DNA of 64,000 nt, taken from positions 22,927 to 86,926 of the forward strand of contig QZDX01000020.1 of NCBI GenBank assembly GCA_009917555.1, given 5' to 3'. This DNA is from a bacterium 1XD21-13 (GTDB taxonomy: Bacteria > Bacillota > Clostridia > Lachnospirales > Lachnospiraceae). Made by a program: the position numbers and the translations under genes. The notes under the pieces were generated by a model. That model did no database searches. It was not told the origin of the DNA and saw nothing but the letters and a program-made list of their open reading frames with translations. Of this stretch, positions 59,796 through 64,000 are shown piece after piece. The number at the start of each line of letters is the position of its first letter. Within the stretch, counting starts at the first letter, position 1.

Positions 59796-60938
59796 ATGAA
59801 TAAACTAAAATTGATGACAGTGATGGGGACAAGACCGGAGATCATCCGATTGTCAGAGGTTATTAAGAAGTGTGATAAATATTTTAACCATATTGTAGTA
59901 CATACTGGGCAAAACTACGATTATAGTTTGAATCAGATTTTCTTTGAAGAACTGGGGTTAAGAAAACCAGATTATTATCTGGACGCAGTAGGAAATGATT
60001 TGGGAGAAACCATTGGAAATATCATAGCCAAGAGTTATAAATTGATGACGGAATTGAAGCCAGATGCTTTTTTGGTGCTTGGTGATACGAATTCTGCTCT
60101 TGCGACAATTTCAGCTAAGAGATTAAAAATTCCTATTTTCCATATGGAGGCGGGAAATCGTTGTTTTGATGAAAATCTTCCAGAGGAGATAAACCGTCGT
60201 ATTGTAGATCATATAGCAGATGTAAACTTGTGTTATAGCGAACATGCAAGAAGATATCTGAATGCTGAAGGTGTAACAAAAGAGAGGACTTATGTGACTG
60301 GTTCCCCAATGGCAGAAGTACTATCTGCTAATATAGATAAAATTCAGGCAAGTACAATATTGAAAACACTAGGGTTGGAGAGAAAAAAATATATTTTGTT
60401 ATCAGCGCATAGGGAAGAAAATATTGATGATGAGAAGAATTTTTTTTCGCTGATGGAAGCGGTTAATACTATGGCAGAAATATATCAAATTCCAGTTGTT
60501 TACAGCACACATCCACGTAGTAAAAAGAAAATAGAGGAACGAAGATTTCAATTTCATCCATTAGTCAGAAGTTTACAACCTTTTGGCTTTTTTGATTATA
60601 ATTACTTACAACTCAATGCATTTTGTGTTGTGTCGGATAGTGGAACGTTACCAGAGGAGGCCTCCTATTTTTGTAACAAGGGAATTTCCTTTCCAGCAGT
60701 TTGTATTCGAACTTCTACCGAAAGGCCAGAGGCTATTGATAAAGGAAATTTTATCCTTGGTAATATTACTTCGGAGAATGTATTGCAGGCAGTAGATATG
60801 GCTGTCCGGATAAATGAGGCTGGAGATTATGGAGAGACAGTGCTGGATTATAAGGATGAAAATATTAGTAACAAAGTGGTTAAAATCATACAAAGTTATA
60901 CAAGTGTTGTTAATAAAATGGTATGGAGAAAGAGCTAG
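59796..60938 (+). CDS. capG: UDP-sugar 2-epimerase, WecB/CapG/FnlC family
   Basis: 380 residues. LMTVMGTRPEIIRLSEVIKK, HTGQNYDYSLNQIFFEELGL, LGDTNSALATISAKRLKIPI, HMEAGNRCFDENLPEEINRR, AHREENIDDEKNF and SDSGTLPEEASYFCNKGISF mark the non-hydrolysing 2-epimerases; YDYSLNQIFFEEL is typical of CapG/FnlC/WbjD rather than WecB. CapG turns UDP-N-acetyl-L-pneumosamine or its C4 epimer into UDP-L-FucNAc or L-QuiNAc. Its partner genes capE and the RmlD-like reductase are 31 kb upstream at the other end of the operon. No terminator was recognised after it. Confidence 0.87.
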   Translation: MNKLKLMTVMGTRPEIIRLSEVIKKCDKYFNHIVVHTGQNYDYSLNQIFFEELGLRKPDYYLDAVGNDLGETIGNIIAKSYKLMTELKPDAFLVLGDTNSALATISAKRLKIPIFHMEAGNRCFDENLPEEINRRIVDHIADVNLCYSEHARRYLNAEGVTKERTYVTGSPMAEVLSANIDKIQASTILKTLGLERKKYILLSAHREENIDDEKNFFSLMEAVNTMAEIYQIPVVYSTHPRSKKKIEERRFQFHPLVRSLQPFGFFDYNYLQLNAFCVVSDSGTLPEEASYFCNKGISFPAVCIRTSTERPEAIDKGNFILGNITSENVLQAVDMAVRINEAGDYGETVLDYKDENISNKVVKIIQSYTSVVNKMVWRKS

Positions 60939-61031
60939 GAAGAGATTGGAAATGTTGTAGAGATTTTGGAGCAAAGTTTATCGGATGCAAAACACAGAAG
61001 GTAAACGATGAACAATATTGTTTTTGCCATC

Positions 61032-61060
61032 TTGTGAATTCCCAGGGACAATGCTATACT
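61032..61060 (+). promoter_or_regulatory. Promoter of the DUF1703-type ATPase gene
   Basis: TTGTGA (61032-61037), a 17-base spacer and TATACT (61055-61060), with TG one base before the -10. Transcription would begin near 61067, with a short leader carrying AGGAGAGG before the ATG at 61090. This separates the gene from the glycan operon. Confidence 0.65.
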
Positions 61061-61089
61061 TAAATGAAATATAGCAGAAGGAGAGGGCT

Positions 61090-62673
61090 ATGGGAATTTA
61101 TCTGAATCCGGGAAATGATGGATTTAAAAGGGCTGTGCGGTCTGAGATTTATGTGGATAAAAGTGCACTGATTACTTACACAAACAACGTGCTGGATACG
61201 GAGAAGGAATTTGTCTGCGTTAGCAGGCCGCGAAGATTCGGAAAGTCGATGGCGGCCAACATGCTGTGTGCATACTATAGCAGGGGCTGCAATTCTAAAG
61301 AGCTGTTTCAGGATTTGGAAATATCGCAGGATGACCTTTTTGAAACACATTTAAATCAATATGATGTAATATTATTAAACATTCCTCAGCTCTTGCGACG
61401 AGTGGAAAATCCAAAGGAGCTTTCTGCTTGTATAGAAGAGAGAGTGATCGCGGAAATAAGGGTAGTATATCCTGCGTTTGTAGACAGTTCTGAGAAAAGT
61501 CTTCCGGATGCATTAGCCTCTGTTTATAAAGGGGCGTCGGCAGCCGGAAATGGATTTGTATTTATTATTGATGAGTGGGATTGTCTGTTCCGTGAAGAAA
61601 AGGAAAATAAAGAGGCGCAAAAAAATTATCTTGATTTTCTGAGAGACCTATTTAAAGACAGAACATATGTGAAATTAGCATATATGACAGGGATTCTCCC
61701 TATTAAAAAGTATGGGACTCATTCGGCACTGAATATTTTTGATGAGTTTTCTATGACGAATCCAAAGCGTCTGGCGCAGTATGTTGGATTTACGGAAGAA
61801 GAAGTGAAAGCGCTGTGCCAGGAATATGGAATGGATTTTGAGGAAGCAAAACGTTGGTATGATGGGTATTGTTTTAAACGGATAAACCATATTTATAATC
61901 CAAAATCAATTGTTGATGCCATGCTGGAAGAAGCTTTTCAAAGCTACTGGACTAGTACGGAAACTTATGAAGCATTGAGAGCCTATATTGATATGAACTT
62001 TGATGGTTTGAAGGATGCGATCGTTGCTATGCTGGGAGGAATTCCCTGCAGAATTGATACAGGTGTATTTCAGAATGATATGATGAGTTTTCAGGGAAGA
62101 GATGATGTTCTGACACTGTTGATTCATCTGGGATATCTTGCTTATGATGAGACAAAGCAGGAAGTGCTGATTCCTAATGAAGAGGTTCGGAGCGAATTTT
62201 TGAGGGCAGTCAGGCAAAGCAATTGGCGAGAAGTGACAGACGCGGTAGAACGTTCCGAAGAGTTACTGGAAGCAACTTTGAACTGTGACGTTAAGGCAGT
62301 GGCAAAAGGGATCGATTTGGTCCACATGGAACACACATCCATTTTGTCGTATCATAATGAAAATTCTTTGAGTTGCGTTATTACACTGGCATATTATAGT
62401 GCGAAAAAAGATTATACATTGATTCGTGAGTTCCCAACAGGAAAAGGATTTGCAGATATTGTATTTTTACCCCATAGAAATTCTAACAAGCCAGCATTGA
62501 TAGTAGAATTAAAATGGAATCAGTCTGCCGAGGGAGCAATTGGACAAATTAAGAAACAGCAGTATGTTCAAGCTTTAAAAGAATATAAGGGAAATCTGTT
62601 GCTTGTTGCGGTGAATTATGATAAGAAATCGAAGAGGCATACATGTGTAATTGAGGAAGTGAATTGTGATTAA
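61090..62673 (+). CDS. AAA-ATPase-like / PD-(D/E)XK nuclease family protein (DUF1703)
   Basis: 527 residues. The N-terminal ATPase-like domain begins YLNPGNDGFKRAVRSEIYVD and has CVSRPRRFGKSMAANMLCAY as a Walker A variant; VFIIDEWDCLF is the Walker B. RWYDGYCF and HIYNPKSIVDAM are typical middle blocks. The C-terminal domain shows GFADIVFLP, ALIVELKWN and GQIKKQQYVQAL, the D...E-x-K core of the PD-(D/E)XK nuclease fold. Such genes occur in many copies in Lachnospiraceae and Bacteroidetes genomes and are often next to mobile DNA, as here. Their function is not established; defence or a mobile-element role has been suggested. Confidence 0.83.
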   Translation: MGIYLNPGNDGFKRAVRSEIYVDKSALITYTNNVLDTEKEFVCVSRPRRFGKSMAANMLCAYYSRGCNSKELFQDLEISQDDLFETHLNQYDVILLNIPQLLRRVENPKELSACIEERVIAEIRVVYPAFVDSSEKSLPDALASVYKGASAAGNGFVFIIDEWDCLFREEKENKEAQKNYLDFLRDLFKDRTYVKLAYMTGILPIKKYGTHSALNIFDEFSMTNPKRLAQYVGFTEEEVKALCQEYGMDFEEAKRWYDGYCFKRINHIYNPKSIVDAMLEEAFQSYWTSTETYEALRAYIDMNFDGLKDAIVAMLGGIPCRIDTGVFQNDMMSFQGRDDVLTLLIHLGYLAYDETKQEVLIPNEEVRSEFLRAVRQSNWREVTDAVERSEELLEATLNCDVKAVAKGIDLVHMEHTSILSYHNENSLSCVITLAYYSAKKDYTLIREFPTGKGFADIVFLPHRNSNKPALIVELKWNQSAEGAIGQIKKQQYVQALKEYKGNLLLVAVNYDKKSKRHTCVIEEVNCD

Positions 62674-62818
62674 ACAATTAGATTATAAAAGCTCATATTT
62701 CGTATATAATCAAAAAACAAGAAGCACAAATCAATACAGCTTGAAATGATGGACATACAATGGCTAAAAAACACAAAACGGCGAGTAAAAGAATTTTCCT
62801 ATGTTAAAATGCCATAAC

Positions 62819-63110
62819 ATGATTCAAAATCACATTATCCTAGACATGAGCGCCCGGAGAATGGATCAGCTTACAACAGAGGCAGTTGAGCTATTTGTGA
62901 AAAAAAGCTTGAAGTAGGAGAAAAAACAGGTATTCAGCTAAGTTTGTGTATGGGATTGCGTTTGGGCAGAGTATGTGCGTTAAAGCGGTAACATATATTA
63001 TATAAGGAAGGAATTTTGTGCATACGCAATACGATGCAGAGAATTCTTATCTATGAAACAAAAGGGAAAATATGGATAGGATTCTTTCTTACTTATCAAT
63101 ACAAATATCC
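62819..63110 (+). pseudogene. Remnant of a tyrosine recombinase (integrase)
   Basis: Two short frames keep recognisable integrase sequence. Bases 62819-62917 read MIQNHIILDMSARRMDQLTT, the core-binding domain. In another frame 62926-62988 reads TGIQLSLCMGLRLGRVCALK, the start of the catalytic domain with its Arg, then a stop at 62989. The frame stays readable after that stop (EGILCIRNTMQR, YETKGK). Frameshift, internal stop and loss of both ends show it is dead. No attachment site is visible. The rest of 62674-63323 is AT-rich and shows no gene. Confidence 0.75.
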
Positions 63111-63351
63111 TAAAAAGTTCATTTTTATCCATATATACATTTTAGAATTTTATAGAGTAAAATGCAACTATTATTAAAGTAAAGTGAGAGGAGTAAGAAA
63201 AGCCAGAAAGCATAAAAATTTTCGTAGAGTATTCAACTCGATGACGTATAATAAGTTTCGCAAATTAATTTCATAAAAAATAGACATGGTCTATAGCCGT
63301 TTGGTAGAATTAAGTCACCACAACTAAATTTGCCAAAGGAGGTATAGAACC

Positions 63352-63420
63352 ATGTCTGATAACATTATACAACTAAACGAGGACTTAATAAAGCACGATC
63401 TGATATCGATTCTTGCATAA
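63352..63420 (+). pseudogene. 5' fragment of an IS256-family (mutator-type) transposase gene
   Basis: ATG at 63352 behind CCAAAGGAGG encodes MSDNIIQLNEDLIKHDL, the well-known N-terminus of IS256-family transposases, up to about base 63402. The frame then runs into unrelated sequence and stops at 63420. Upstream bases from about 63275 are probably the left end of the insertion sequence, but its terminal inverted repeat cannot be proved without the other end. The break coincides with the end of the integrase remnant on the other strand, so both were cut by one rearrangement. Confidence 0.7.
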
Positions 63421-63941
63421 TGCTTAATGGCATTATTTGAACTATGTCCCAGAACTTTTCTTACCGTTTCGTATGGTATTGTATCATTCACCATGGAACT
63501 CGCCAAGGATGCTCTAAGAACATGGGGACCTCGTTTGCGTCGCCCAGAATTTACACCCGAAGCTAATATATATTTTCTAAGTGCATTGCGAAGTGTTCCT
63601 GTCGTCACTGCATGGTATGGTGCACACACATTTAAAAATAACTCTTCAATGTCCGTATCTGGGCGAACCGTCAGATAGTTATTAATTGCCAATCGTACAT
63701 CTTCAACAAGTGGAAGATGAAGCACATTTCCTGTTTTTTCTTGAATAATGTTGATTTCATTTCTGTTATTTTCAACATCCTTTATTTTAAGCTTGACAAT
63801 ATCTCCTGAACGCATTCCCATTCTTGACGCAAGAAAAATCATGGCATAATCATGTTTTCCCAAGACAGTGCTGGTATCAATAGAAGCTTCTATAAGGCTG
63901 ATTTCATCAACAGAATATACACTAGGCAGGTAAGCGTCAAA
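63403..63941 (-). pseudogene. Tyrosine recombinase catalytic domain, truncated at both ends
   Basis: Reading from 63941 down, the frame gives DAYLPSVYSVDEISLIEA, then LASRMGMRSGDIVKLKIKDV (catalytic Arg), GPHVLRASLASSMV (H-x-x-R), VRKVLGHSSNNAIKHYARID (His and the nucleophile Tyr). The full catalytic set is present, but an in-frame TGA at 63942-63944 cuts off the core-binding half. After about base 63403 the frame runs antisense through the IS256 fragment, replacing the normal C-terminus. It is therefore not expected to work. It is a different integrase from the remnant at 62819. Confidence 0.78.
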
Positions 63942-63964
63942 TCATACGCTCCCAATTAAATAAT

Positions 63965-63983
63965 GCCGCTAAATTTTAGCGGC
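63965..63983. repeat. Short palindrome at the right edge
   Basis: GCCGCTAAA (63965-63973) and TTTAGCGGC (63975-63983) are perfectly complementary around a single base. It lies upstream of the truncated integrase frame. It could be a terminator stem of a gene outside the window or an end of a mobile element; the sequence here does not decide. Confidence 0.5.
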
Positions 63984-64000
63984 AAGGTTTCCTGCATTCC

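Overview
The window looks like the chromosome of an anaerobic, spore-lineage Firmicute, most likely a Lachnospiraceae (Clostridia). The support is a DUF4364 regulator, a lone Spo0A-type DNA-binding domain, strong AGGAGG ribosome binding sites, a choline-binding-type giant surface protein, a LoaP antiterminator and a DUF1703 ATPase/nuclease. Genus cannot be fixed by eye. The left part (1-23.6 kb) is visibly richer in G+C than the AT-rich carbohydrate island (24.3-60.9 kb), which suggests the island, or parts of it, was acquired.

Layout. 1-5.4 kb: the end of a MATE exporter, a DUF4364 protein, a radical SAM protein, an MBOAT/SGNH pair for O-acetylation of a surface polymer, a patch of palindromic repeats, and a Spo0A_C-only protein. 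5.7-21.7 kb: one 5,322-codon gene for a secreted protein. It carries an M6-like protease domain, a probable beta-propeller, a transglutaminase-like domain, about 47 Gly-Trp wall-binding turns, a fibronectin III-like segment and a DUF5722 glycosidase-like C-terminus. 21.7-23.6 kb: a CapD/WbpM-type sugar dehydratase with its own promoter and a terminator.

23.6-60.9 kb: a strong promoter and structured leader precede loaP, followed by 33 further genes on the same strand with no gap above about 110 bases. This reads as one processively antiterminated glycan operon. Its start resembles the Staphylococcus aureus type 5/8 capsule pathway, with CapM, CapN and CapL activities fused into one 955-residue protein. 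It also has CapE, an RmlD-like reductase in the CapF slot, and CapG at the far end. The middle holds glycosyltransferases, an acetyltransferase, an FkbM-type methyltransferase and a PglK-like ABC flippase. No Wzx or Wzy was seen.

Two separate nonulosonic acid (sialic-acid-like) modules follow. Module 1 (about 39.8-49.1 kb) has a non-standard set: two SpsF-type cytidylyltransferases, two GNATs, a DegT aminotransferase, a class III aminotransferase, a PseB-like dehydratase, an aldo/keto reductase, an RmlD-like reductase and a NeuB-like synthase. I cannot match this set to a described pathway. Module 2 (52.3-59.8 kb) is a near-complete CMP-legionaminic acid pathway of the GDP-sugar type (ptmE, legF, legG, a LegH candidate, legI, legB, legC).

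61-64 kb: a DUF1703-type ATPase/nuclease with its own promoter, then a scar of decayed mobile DNA (two tyrosine recombinase remnants and a 5' fragment of an IS256-family transposase). No rRNA, tRNA or CRISPR array was recognised.
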